DNA of 64,000 nucleotides, taken from contig CAWHOA010000026.1 of the NCBI GenBank assembly GCA_963830885.1, forward strand, positions 62,001 through 126,000, written 5' to 3'. The position numbers and the translations under genes are program-made. Positions 26,472-34,219 of the stretch are shown here, in pieces. Source of the stretch: JAIBJN01 sp963830885 (GTDB lineage Bacteria; Actinomycetota; Thermoleophilia; Gaiellales; Gaiellaceae). The notes under the pieces are model-generated. The model worked only from the letters and a program-made list of their open reading frames with translations, did not search any database and was not told where the DNA came from. The number at the start of each line of letters is the position of its first letter. Position 1 is the first letter of the stretch.

Positions 26472-27389
26472 CTACCGCTCGACGCGCACGACGCTGTACG
26501 CGGCAGTTTCGGGAGGCATGACCCCGAACCGCGCGTTGACCGCGTAGAGCGCCTTCCCGAACTCGGCGATCGTCGTCGGAACATCGAAGTCGGAGTCGGT
26601 GAGATGGCCGGTGATCTCGCCGGCAGAGAGGTCGCCGGAGAGCTTGACGACCGCGATTCGGTTCATGCGGTTCTGCACCGCGTAGAGCGTCCTCCCGTCG
26701 AGGAGGATGCCGTCGCCCTGGGTCACGTCGCCGCCGGTGAGCGCGATCAGCGCGGCCTTGCCCGTCGCGGCTTCGACCGTGTACAGCCGACCGAGGTTGG
26801 ACTGCACGATGACGAGCGTGTCACCGCGCGGCGTCGCGTCGATGCCGTTCACGTTGAATCCGGGCGCCATCGTGAACTCACCTGTCAGCGGCACAGCTTC
26901 GACGTCCGCCTGGGAGCCGAGCGTCCCGTCCGGGGCGATCGGCACCCGGTAGAGGACCGCGCTCTGGGACTCCGTGAACCAAGCCGCATCACGCGTCACC
27001 ACGACGTCGTTCACGAATGTCGGAGGCCCGGCCGACAGCTGGTAGGAAGCCAGGGTCGCGCCGGTGCGGGCGTCGTAGACCCAGGCCCTCCCGGTCGGGC
27101 CGCCGGCAACGAAGAGGCGGTTGTCGGCGAAGTCGACGCCGATCGCTGCCCGGCCGGCCTGCGCCGGGACGAGCACCGAGCCGGTTCCCGTCCGCAGGTC
27201 GCCGCGGTAGACGGCCCCGGTGGGGATCGACCCGACGTAGAAGGTATGGCCGTTGCCGATGTCTATGCCCTCGGGCTGGAACCCGGCAGGCAATGGGATC
27301 GTCTGCGGCCACGAGGTCGTGGCCGTCGCCGGAGCAGCCGCGAGGAGGGCGAGCCCCGCGAGCAGCGTCAGGACGTGTTTCGTTGTCAC
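26472..27389 (-). CDS. Secreted SMP-30/beta-propeller-like protein
   Basis: This 305-residue protein has a signal peptide (HVLTLLAGLALLAAAPATATT) and then repeating beta-propeller blades typical of the SMP-30/NHL superfamily (FQPEGIDIGNGHTFYVGS, GVDFADNRLFVAGG, NVNGIDATPRGDTLVIVQ). It is probably exported and may bind or hydrolyse a small molecule; lactonase metal ligands are not obvious. GGGGG precedes the GTG. The 250 nt on its 5' side carry no gene until 27640. Confidence 0.72.
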   Translation of the reverse strand: MTTKHVLTLLAGLALLAAAPATATTSWPQTIPLPAGFQPEGIDIGNGHTFYVGSIPTGAVYRGDLRTGTGSVLVPAQAGRAAIGVDFADNRLFVAGGPTGRAWVYDARTGATLASYQLSAGPPTFVNDVVVTRDAAWFTESQSAVLYRVPIAPDGTLGSQADVEAVPLTGEFTMAPGFNVNGIDATPRGDTLVIVQSNLGRLYTVEAATGKAALIALTGGDVTQGDGILLDGRTLYAVQNRMNRIAVVKLSGDLSAGEITGHLTDSDFDVPTTIAEFGKALYAVNARFGVMPPETAAYSVVRVER

Positions 27390-27639
27390 TGGAACCCCCT
27401 TGTGAGCTTCACGGCACGGTTCCCGGCCGGCCCCGGCCGCGAACCCTTCATCGGTTCCTACGGGCCGGACGCGCGTGCAGATCGCTTGACGCGAGAACCG
27501 GTCTTGGCGCGAATCAAGGAGTCGCTCGAGGGTTGAGGCAGTCCGGCGCTTCCCGCAAGATGCAGCCGACGCCGAGCGCGAGCGGGCTCACTGCGCCGCA
27601 TTCGGCGAGGTCGGCAGCGAACGAGGAAGGGAGCCAGGA

Positions 27640-28029
27640 ATGACGGTCAGGTCGGAGAGACGGCCCGGACGAGGGTGGAACGCCTATGCGGCCATCCTGA
27701 TCATCTTCGCGGGGGCGATGCAGGTTCTCGATGGGCTGTGGGCGCTCGACAGGCAGGACACGGCGGTCGACAGCCTCTTCTGGGGCGACAACCTCGAGGC
27801 GTGGGGCTGGGTCTATCTCATCGTGGGCATCGCGCTCATCGTCACTGGAGTCTTCATCTTCCGCCGGGCGAACTGGGCGGTGTTGGCAGGCATCGCCGTG
27901 GCGTTCATCGGCGCCATCGTGAACCTCTTCTGGATCTTCAGCTATCCGCTCGTCAGCGTCCTTGCCATCACGCTCTGCTTGCTCGCGGTCTACGGGCTGA
28001 CGACGTACTCCCTCGAGGAGCTGGACTAG
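27640..28029 (+). CDS. Four-helix membrane protein (DUF7144-like)
   Basis: This 129-residue integral membrane protein has four helices: AILIIFAGAMQVLDGLWAL, WVYLIVGIALIVTGVFIF, WAVLAGIAVAFIGAIVNLFW and VLAITLCLLAVYGLTTY. Similar small actinobacterial proteins of unknown function carry the GW(N)xYAxILxxxAG start. AGGGAGCC lies before the ATG. The role is not known; it sits just ahead of an amino-acid permease. Confidence 0.8.
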   Translation: MTVRSERRPGRGWNAYAAILIIFAGAMQVLDGLWALDRQDTAVDSLFWGDNLEAWGWVYLIVGIALIVTGVFIFRRANWAVLAGIAVAFIGAIVNLFWIFSYPLVSVLAITLCLLAVYGLTTYSLEELD

Positions 28030-28069
28030 GTAAACAACACACTGCGCGAGCTTCGGATCGTGGCCTGAC

Positions 28070-29365
28070 GTGACCGTTCGCGGCGCAGCCTTCCTCGGCA
28101 TCGGCGCGATGGTCGGTGCCGGCATCTTCGCGCTGCTCGGCGAGGCCGGCGCGATCGCCGGATCCGCGGTTTGGCTCTCCTTCCTCATTGCCGGCATCGT
28201 CGCCGCGCTGCTGGGCTACACCGTGGTCAAGCTCGGTGTCCGCTACCCGTCATCGGGCGGCCTGATCACGTATCTGATGCAGGGCTTCGGCAACGGACGC
28301 CTGGTCGGGATCGCGTCGTGGCTCGGCTACTTCACGGCGATCGTGATCGTGACTGCCATGGTCGCGGTTGCCTTCGGCAGCTACGCGACCTCGCTCTTCA
28401 TCGGCGACGACGCGGCGAGCGGCTGGGACAACGTCTTTGCCTCCGCCGTCGTGCTCGGCGCGCTCGGCGTCAACATGATCGGAACCCGCTTCGTCGACCG
28501 GGCCCAGTCGGCGATCGTCGCCATCCTGCTCGCCGTGTTCGCGGTCTTCATCGCCGTGACCCTCGTGGACATCGACTTCGACCTACTCGCTGTAAGCGGC
28601 TATCCGTCGTTCTCCACCATCGTCGCGAGCGTCGCGCTCACGTTCTTCGCCTATCTGGGCTTCAGCGTGATCACCTTCGCGGTCGGCGACCTGGCTGATC
28701 CGGCCCGACAGCTTCCGAAGGCGATGTACCTCGCGCTGGGGGTGACGGCGACGACCTACATCCTCATCTCGCTCGGCGTCTTCGGGACGCTCACCGTCGA
28801 CGAGGTCGTCGGCTACGGCGAGACCGCGATCGCCGAGGCGGCACGCCCTTCGCTCGGTGAGGCCGGCTTCGTGATGATGGCGATCGCCGCCCTCCTGGCG
28901 ACCTCGTCCTCGGTGAATGCGACCCTCTATGCGTCGGGCGGCCTGACGACGATGCTCGCCGACGCGCGGCAGTTCCCGCCGATCTTCGGCGGCGAGTCGC
29001 GGCTCGGCCGCCACGCGGGGCTCCTGATCACCGCCTTCCTCGTGCTCGTCGTCGCCAACCTCGTCGACCTGTCCGCGATCGCGTCGGTGGGCAGCGCGTG
29101 CTCACTGATGATCTTCCTGCTCGTCGGCGTCGCCGGTTACCGGCGACGCGCCGACACCGGCTCCCAAGCGCTCATCGTGCTGGCGGCGATCGCCGTTACC
29201 GCCACCGTCCTCGTCTTCTTCGCGGTCGACACGCTCCGCAACGCTCCCGAGACCTTCTCGGCCATCGTGGGGATCGCGCTCCTCTCGGTCCTACTCGACT
29301 TCGTCTGGAAGCGGGCCCGCGACCGGGGCGAAGGCGGTGAGGCGGCTGCGCCGTCCACAGGCTAA
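28070..29365 (+). CDS. APC-family amino-acid permease
   Basis: This 431-residue, twelve-helix transporter has the APC N-terminal GIGAMVGAGIFALLGEAGAIAG and the helix 3 and 6 patterns (FAYLGFSVITFAVGDLADPARQLP). It imports or exchanges amino acids or related amines. The GTG at 28070 is the first clean start, but a frame ending just before it reads LRELRIVA. Removing one base near 28065 would join this to give a longer N-terminus, though no start codon is then visible upstream. The start is therefore uncertain by about 20 residues. Confidence 0.88.
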   Translation: MTVRGAAFLGIGAMVGAGIFALLGEAGAIAGSAVWLSFLIAGIVAALLGYTVVKLGVRYPSSGGLITYLMQGFGNGRLVGIASWLGYFTAIVIVTAMVAVAFGSYATSLFIGDDAASGWDNVFASAVVLGALGVNMIGTRFVDRAQSAIVAILLAVFAVFIAVTLVDIDFDLLAVSGYPSFSTIVASVALTFFAYLGFSVITFAVGDLADPARQLPKAMYLALGVTATTYILISLGVFGTLTVDEVVGYGETAIAEAARPSLGEAGFVMMAIAALLATSSSVNATLYASGGLTTMLADARQFPPIFGGESRLGRHAGLLITAFLVLVVANLVDLSAIASVGSACSLMIFLLVGVAGYRRRADTGSQALIVLAAIAVTATVLVFFAVDTLRNAPETFSAIVGIALLSVLLDFVWKRARDRGEGGEAAAPSTG

Positions 29366-29384
29366 CGAGGTGCTCCGTGGTCGA

Positions 29385-29413
29385 TTGACATCGCACGTAC
29401 GCGCCCGAATGAT
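29385..29413 (+). promoter_or_regulatory. Sigma-70-type promoter of the DUF4203 gene
   Basis: A consensus -35 TTGACA (29385-29390) is followed after exactly 17 bp by AATGAT (29408-29413), giving a start point about 6 nt before the ATG at 29426. This is the only promoter in the window with a full TTGACA at ideal spacing. Confidence 0.55.
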
Positions 29414-29425
29414 CGGCGGGATTCG

Positions 29426-30070
29426 ATGGAAGACGTGATTTTCGCGCTGCTCGTGATCCTCGCCGGCGCGCTGTTCTGCTTCTTCGGCTACCTGGCCTTC
29501 CGGATCATCATCCCGATCTGGGGTGCCGTCGTCGGCTTCAGCCTCGGCGCAGGGCTGATTGCGGCCGCGACGGACGAGGGCTTCCTGCGCACCGGGCTCG
29601 CCTGGATCGTCGCGCTCGGGCTGGCGCTCCTCTTTGCTCTGCTTGCCTACCTGTTCTACTGGGTCGCCGTCGTCATCGCCATGGGCTCGATCGGCTTCAC
29701 CCTCGGCGCGGCTGCGATGGGCGCTCTCGGAGTGACTTGGAGCTGGCTGGTCGTCCTGGTCGGGATCGTGGTCGGAGTCCTGCTCGCGGTGGTCGCGATC
29801 GTCTCGGACCTGCCGATGATCCTGCTGGTCGTTTTGAGTGCGCTGGCCGGGGCGAGCGCGGTGACGGCAGGGATCATGGTCCTGACGGGCGCCATCGGCA
29901 CCGAGGACTTCACCGACAGCGCCGTCACCGCGCGTGCCGACGACGACTGGTGGTGGTACGTCGTCTACATCGGCGTGGCGCTCGTCGGCGTCCTCTACCA
30001 GGCCCGCTCGATGGAGCGGATGCGCGGCTCGATGCGCGACACCTGGGACGCGCGCCGCGGCTACGCCTAG
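29426..30070 (+). CDS. DUF4203-like multi-helix membrane protein
   Basis: This 214-residue protein has about seven closely packed helices. The glycine-rich FGYLAFRIIIPIWGAVVGFSLGAGL start and the end of helix six (AGASAVTAGIMVLTGAIG) resemble the TM7S3/DUF4203 family. A charged, Trp-rich loop (ADDDWWWYVV) precedes the last helix, and the tail is basic. The function is unknown. The short leader from the promoter at 29385-29413 has no Shine-Dalgarno. Confidence 0.72.
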   Translation: MEDVIFALLVILAGALFCFFGYLAFRIIIPIWGAVVGFSLGAGLIAAATDEGFLRTGLAWIVALGLALLFALLAYLFYWVAVVIAMGSIGFTLGAAAMGALGVTWSWLVVLVGIVVGVLLAVVAIVSDLPMILLVVLSALAGASAVTAGIMVLTGAIGTEDFTDSAVTARADDDWWWYVVYIGVALVGVLYQARSMERMRGSMRDTWDARRGYA

Positions 30071-30080
30071 CAGGAGGGTC

Positions 30081-30611
30081 CTAGAGCTTCGCGATCGTGT
30101 CGCCCGCCCTGACGGGGCCGGGCGTGACGACGCGGGCGTTGGCCCCGCGGAGCCGTAGCTCGCGGCCGGGGCTCTTGTTCACGAACTTGAGCGCGTCGGT
30201 GCCGAAGCGGGCGCTGAACTTGGCGCAGCCGGTGTGCGGCACCGCGGTGACCTCGACGACCGCTTTCCCGACTTCCAGCCGCGTCCCGGCCGGCAGGTTG
30301 TCCACGCTGAGGTCGAAGTCGACGTAGAGCTGGTCGCCGGCCAGCGGCCAGCGCTCGCGGGTGCGGGCGATCAGCTCGGCGGCGCGTGCGTTCATCAGGG
30401 TCAGCTGGGCGTCGTTGATCGGGGAGGCGCCGAGGTGCCAGCGGTCGCCGATCAGCCCGACGACGAGGTCGAGCTCGCCCTCCTCGACCACCTCACGTTC
30501 GTCCACCGCCGGGCGGCGGACGATCAGCTCGACCGTGCCGCGGTCGGAGGGCGCCGCGCGGATGTGATCGAGCCCGGCCCGCAGCTCGTCGGCGGTCGCG
30601 TGTTCGGTCAT
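30081..30611 (-). CDS. MOSC-domain protein
   Basis: This 176-residue stand-alone MOSC domain has the conserved Cys in VPHTGCAKFSARFG and the earlier INDAQLTLMNAR. MOSC domains bind persulfide sulfur and act in molybdenum-cofactor sulfuration or as part of molybdoenzymes. A molybdenum hydroxylase is encoded 13 kb away (43.7-47.5 kb), so a role in activating it is possible but unproven. The C-terminus converges on the DUF4203 gene, with 10 nt between the stops. Confidence 0.85.
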   Translation of the reverse strand: MTEHATADELRAGLDHIRAAPSDRGTVELIVRRPAVDEREVVEEGELDLVVGLIGDRWHLGASPINDAQLTLMNARAAELIARTRERWPLAGDQLYVDFDLSVDNLPAGTRLEVGKAVVEVTAVPHTGCAKFSARFGTDALKFVNKSPGRELRLRGANARVVTPGPVRAGDTIAKL

Positions 30612-30620
30612 CCCGTAAGC

Positions 30621-30789
30621 CTAGGAGGGTTTGGCGAAGCTCGCTCGTCGCCGGGGTGTGATGGTCGTTCCGAAACAAGGACGCAGGGAGTGTTCGTAGC
30701 CGGAGGCTACGGGCGCGACTGAGGACGCAGTCTTCGGGGCGAGCAGCGCGGCCCGACGACATAGTCGCCGTTTCGTCAAACCCTCCTAG
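30621..30789 (-). mobile_element. MITE-like element, copy 1 (169 bp)
   Basis: This full-length copy reads in the minus orientation relative to the others. Both ends are CTAGGAGGGTTTG(A/G)CGAA inverted repeats bounded by CTAG. The core carries GACTG-AGGACG-CAGTC and GTAGC..GCTAC hairpins. The TAG stop of the gene at 30786-31407 lies inside the terminal CTAG. It has no protein-coding capacity that I would accept. See copies at 32485, 39183 and 42498. Confidence 0.8.
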
Positions 30790-31407
30790 TCCGCCGACGG
30801 GTGCAGGAGAGGAACGGCCCCGGTCCACCCGGCGCGCAGCACGGCCACGAGCGACGAGGGCGTGATCAGCGCCGTGCGCGCGTTGGCCGGTCGCGGCCGC
30901 GGATCCGTGTAGCCGCCCGGCGTCCAGGCGAGCAGACGCTCTCCCAGCACGAGCCTGGCCTGGCCGCCGTCGAGGACGAACGCGCCGTCCGGGAGGTCGT
31001 CCAGAGCGGCGGGGTGCAGGCGGCGTGCGCGGGTGCTGTCGAGCCGCTCGACGTGGAGCCGGGCGTCGATCGTGTCGGCGCCCGCCTCGCCGCGCATGAA
31101 GCTCTTGCCAGAGCTCGCCGAAGCGGACGTAGTCCGCGCGTCGGCAGAGCGCGCAAGGCCGGTGGCCCGCGGCGAAGGCGGTGGCCTCGTCGAGGAAGAA
31201 GAGCTCCGTGAACTTCCCGGGCTGAAGGAGCGGCCGCCGCAGCCAGCCCCTGAACTCGAGCCGGCAGGCGATCCAGCGCTTCCCCGCGTATCGGCGCCGG
31301 ATCCGCCCGGCCTCGTCGTGGAGGCAGCCCCGGTTCCCGTAGACGAGCCCGCGCTCGGGCGCGGCGACCAGCTCGCCCAGCGGCGTGACCCGGTTCTGCA
31401 GCGGCAT
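30786..31407 (-). pseudogene. Conserved hypothetical with CxxC motif, one frameshift
   Basis: The first 100 codons (PLGELVAAPERGLVYGNRGCLH, RRYAGKRWIACRLEFRGW, FFLDEATAFAAGHRPCALCRR) and the rest in the next frame (GADTIDARLHVERLDS, DDLPDGAFVLDG) form one protein of about 206 aa once one base near 31100 is removed. I do not recognise a named family; GHRPCALCRRADY recalls Ada-type zinc sites. The C-terminus ends inside MITE copy 1. Confidence 0.6.
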
Positions 31408-31540
31408 CTGCGGCCCACGCTAGAGGGATTGGCCCGATGGCGCTTCGGTGGGGTGGGCGGGGAGGGGAGGGGCGCGGCCCGACGGCTCAAGCGACGTTGG
31501 GCCGAGCCCTCTGCACCGCGCGTGTGGAATGATCGGCGCC

Positions 31541-32194
31541 ATGCAGGCACGACCAGGACAGATCCTCGCGGCGGGCATGAACTACCGCGACCACGCGGCC
31601 GAAGCGGGGCTCGAGGTCCCCGAGCGGCCGATGATCTTCGGCATCTGGCCGAGCAGCATGATCGGCCCCGGCGAGGCGATCGTGATCCCGTCCCTGTCCT
31701 CCGAGATCGACTACGAGGCGGAGCTCGGCGTGGTCGTCGGCGAGCGCGCCCGCGACGTGCCCGTCGAGCGGGCCCTCGACGTCGTCGCCGGCTACACGTG
31801 CTTCAACGACGTGAGCGCGCGCGACCTCCAGTTCCAGGACGGGCAGTGGACGCGCGCCAAGTCGCTGGACACGTTCTCGCCGACGGGCCCGCGCGTCGTG
31901 CCGGCCTCCGAGATCCCGGACCCCCAAGCGCTCAGGATCCGCTGCCTCGTCAACGGCGAGGCGCTGCAGGACTCCTCGACCGCCGAGATGGTCTTCTCGG
32001 TCGCCGAGCTGATCAGCTACGTCAGCCACGGGATCACGCTGGAGCCCGGCGACCTGATCGTGACCGGGACCCCGGCCGGCGTCGGCTTCACGCGCACGCC
32101 GCCGGTGTTCCTGCGTCCGGGCGACGAGGTGACCGTCGAGATCGAGGGCATCGGAGCCCTGACCAATCCCGTTCGAGCCGAGGAAGGAGCCTAG
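31541..32194 (+). CDS. Fumarylacetoacetate-hydrolase-family protein
   Basis: This 217-residue FAH-fold enzyme has the N-terminal GMNYRDHAAEAGLE, the metal-site acidic residues in EIDYEAELGVVVG, and DVSARDLQF, DTFSPTGP and GDLIVTGTPAGVG. FAH members hydrolyse or decarboxylate beta-diketo acids (acylpyruvases, 4-oxalocrotonate decarboxylases, ketodeoxy-acid dehydratases); the substrate is not clear. I took ATG 31541; another ATG at 31529 adds four residues. The downstream monooxygenase-like gene starts on the base after its stop codon. Confidence 0.88.
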   Translation: MQARPGQILAAGMNYRDHAAEAGLEVPERPMIFGIWPSSMIGPGEAIVIPSLSSEIDYEAELGVVVGERARDVPVERALDVVAGYTCFNDVSARDLQFQDGQWTRAKSLDTFSPTGPRVVPASEIPDPQALRIRCLVNGEALQDSSTAEMVFSVAELISYVSHGITLEPGDLIVTGTPAGVGFTRTPPVFLRPGDEVTVEIEGIGALTNPVRAEEGA

Positions 32195-32488
32195 ATGGCG
32201 TACGTGCTGGCCGCGAAGTGGGTGGCGAAGGAAGGCGAGGAGGACAACGTGCTGGCGGCCCTCGAGCAGCTGGCCGGGCCCTCGCGCGCGGAGCCGGGGT
32301 GCCTGATGTGGCAGCCGCACCGCGACCCCGAGGACCCGCGCGTCTTCTTCTTCTACGAGCAGTACGCCGACGCTGCCGCCTTCGAGGCGCACGGGGCCTC
32401 CGAGCACTTCCAGCGGCTCGGCGTCGGGGACGCGATCCCGCGGCTGGAGAGCCGCGAGCGCACGTTCTACGAGACGGTCGACCTCTAA
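32195..32488 (+). CDS. Antibiotic-biosynthesis-monooxygenase-domain protein
   Basis: This 97-residue ferredoxin-like ABM domain has VLAAKWVAKEGEEDNVLAAL, EPGCLMWQPHRDPEDPRVFFFYEQY and FEAHGASEHFQRL. Such dimeric proteins are quinol or polyketide monooxygenases or simply small-molecule binders. It immediately follows the FAH gene and is surely co-transcribed. Its TAA stop is part of the CTAAGG left end of MITE copy 2. Confidence 0.85.
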   Translation: MAYVLAAKWVAKEGEEDNVLAALEQLAGPSRAEPGCLMWQPHRDPEDPRVFFFYEQYADAAAFEAHGASEHFQRLGVGDAIPRLESRERTFYETVDL

Positions 32489-32654
32489 GGAGGGCCCGAC
32501 GAAGCGCAGCCTGTGCCGCCGGGCCGCGCTGCTCGCCCCGAAGACTGCGTCCTCGGTCGCGCCCGTAGCCTCCGGCTACGAAGCTCCCTGCGTCCTTGTT
32601 TCGGAACGACCATCGCACCCCGACGACGAGCGGCGTTCCGCCGGGCCCTCCTAG
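32485..32654 (+). mobile_element. MITE-like element, copy 2 (170 bp)
   Basis: This full-length copy lies between the convergent ABM and RraA-like genes. Its arms read GGAGGGCCCG on the left and CGGGCCCTCC on the right. Copy 1 has TTT where this has CCC, and both arms have changed together, so pairing is kept. The left end is CTAA (carrying the ABM stop) and the right end CTAG. The core is almost identical to copy 3. Confidence 0.8.
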
Positions 32655-32656
32655 AG

Positions 32657-33289
32657 CTAGAACTTCCCGAACCGGTCGTAGGCGTCGAGCGGCGCCACGC
32701 CCCGGCGCACCGCCTCGCGAACCTGGTTTTCGGTGCCTGCGACGGCGCGAGCCTTCTCGAGCACCTCGTCCTTGAGCGCGGCAGGCACGACGACGACCCC
32801 GTCCGCGTCCGCGACCAGCCAGTCGCCGGTCGCGACCTCGACCCCGTCGATCGTCACCGTGTGCCCCCAGTCGCTGCACTCCCAGCGGGGCACCGAGTCC
32901 TGCGGGGTCGCGTAGCGGCAGAACACGGGGAAGCCCGCGCTCTCGATGAAGCCAACGTCGCGGCAGCCGCCGTCGAGGACGACGCCCGGGCAGCTCTTCG
33001 CCTGGAGCGCGGTCGCCGAGAGCTCGCCGAACTGCGCCGCCTCGTCGTCGTGGGTCGCGTAGACGGGGACGGCGCCCGCAGGGACGGCTCCGAGCATCTC
33101 GAGGATGCGCCGGATCGTGGCGTCGTAGTCCGCCCCCGCACGCGGCCGCCCCTCGACGGCGAAGGCGGGCCCTTCGAGACGCATCCCGGGACGGAGTGGC
33201 CCGATCGCGGGCGGCAGCGTCTGGCGGCGGAGGCCGAGCGCGTCCAGGACGTCGGCGACGGCGGCCGCGTAGAGCTCAGAGCCGCTCAC
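32657..33289 (-). CDS. RraA/HMG-CHA-aldolase-like protein
   Basis: This 210-residue protein is of the RraA fold (former dimethylmenaquinone-methyltransferase-like family). It has VLDGGCRDVGFIESAGFPVF, where the Gly-Cys-Arg-Asp segment supplies the metal/substrate site, and GDWLVADADGVVVVP. The R-D-x(n)-D arrangement fits class II pyruvate aldolases such as 4-hydroxy-4-methyl-2-oxoglutarate aldolase rather than the RNase E inhibitor. It is the last gene of the leftward operon and overlaps the epimerase by 14 nt. Pyruvate aldol cleavage would fit this sugar-acid operon. Confidence 0.85.
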   Translation of the reverse strand: MSGSELYAAAVADVLDALGLRRQTLPPAIGPLRPGMRLEGPAFAVEGRPRAGADYDATIRRILEMLGAVPAGAVPVYATHDDEAAQFGELSATALQAKSCPGVVLDGGCRDVGFIESAGFPVFCRYATPQDSVPRWECSDWGHTVTIDGVEVATGDWLVADADGVVVVPAALKDEVLEKARAVAGTENQVREAVRRGVAPLDAYDRFGKF

Positions 33290-34190
33290 GGAAGATGGCG
33301 ATCGTCTCGGCGACGGCCTCGCGAAGCGGCGTCACGGGGGCGGGGTGGACACGGCCCTCGAACTCCTCCGGGAACGGGAGCGGGGCGTCGGCGAACGTGA
33401 TCGAGCCGGCGGACTCCGGCGCGGCCTCCTCGATGGCCACAACCACCTCGTCGATCCCGGTTGCCGGCCCGCCCAGGTTGGCGACGAGCGCGCCGCCTTC
33501 CTCGGAGCGGCGGGCGGCCTCGATGAACGCTCGCGCCGCGTCCGGCGCGTAGTGCATCTGGACGCGCCCACCGAAGCCGATGTGGTACGGCTCGCCCCGC
33601 GCGGCCGCGGCCATGGCGAGCGTCGGCTCCGCCGTGATCCCCTGGTCGCGGCCGGCCCCGTAGACGACGTACGGCCGCAGCCCGAGGCTCGGCACGCCGT
33701 CGTCGGCCCAGTAGATGCGCGCGGCGCCTTCGTTTGCCAGCTTGTGCACGCCGTAGTGCGTCGCGGGGCTCGGAGGCGCGTCCTCGGCGACGCGGGTGGG
33801 CGCGTCCGGCCCGTAGACCGCGGCAGAGCTGGCGTAGGAGAGGCCGCGCACGCGCTCCCGCCGCCGCGCGCCCTCGAGGACGTTCACGGTGCCGACGACG
33901 TTGACGTGCGCTCCGCGGGGCGGGTCGGCCTTCGCCAGCGGGATCAGCATCGCCGCCAGATGGATCACGTGCGTGGCCCGACTCTCGTCGAGCGCCCGCT
34001 CCACCGCGGCCAGGTCGGTGACGTCCCCCTGGAGCAGCTCGATCCGCGCGAGCTCGTCCGGCTCGAGGATCAGCGCCAGCCGCGCGGTGTCCGTGCCAAG
34101 GTCGAAGCCGGACGCCGGGATGCCCTCGCGGAGAAGTGTGCGCAGGATCCAGGCGCCGATGCAGCCGAGCGCCCCCGTGACGAGGAACCG
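33276..34190 (-). CDS. NAD-dependent epimerase/dehydratase (extended SDR)
   Basis: This extended SDR of about 305 aa has the nucleotide site FLVTGALGCIGAWILRTLL near the N-terminus, IHLAAM, the catalytic Ser in SYASSAAVYGP and YxxxK as YGVHK. It probably oxidises a sugar or sugar acid at the lactone carbon, as uronate dehydrogenases do, or epimerises a nucleotide sugar. Homology begins at about 34190, but no ATG, GTG or TTG is in frame there. The first normal start is GTG 34004, which would remove the NAD site. A non-canonical start or a base error is likely. Confidence 0.8.
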   Translation of the reverse strand, partial: RFLVTGALGCIGAWILRTLLREGIPASGFDLGTDTARLALILEPDELARIELLQGDVTDLAAVERALDESRATHVIHLAAMLIPLAKADPPRGAHVNVVGTVNVLEGARRRERVRGLSYASSAAVYGPDAPTRVAEDAPPSPATHYGVHKLANEGAARIYWADDGVPSLGLRPYVVYGAGRDQGITAEPTLAMAAAARGEPYHIGFGGRVQMHYAPDAARAFIEAARRSEEGGALVANLGGPATGIDEVVVAIEEAAPESAGSITFADAPLPFPEEFEGRVHPAPVTPLREAVAETIAIFRERL

Positions 34191-34219
34191 CTCCTCCGCC
34201 TCAGAGCCCGTGACCAGCT

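Noticed and set aside
30067..30084. Possible tiny relic of the CTAG element between two convergent stops
   Set aside because: Two CTAG sites flank CAGGAGGGTC, but the segment is too short to show the terminal repeat and may be chance.
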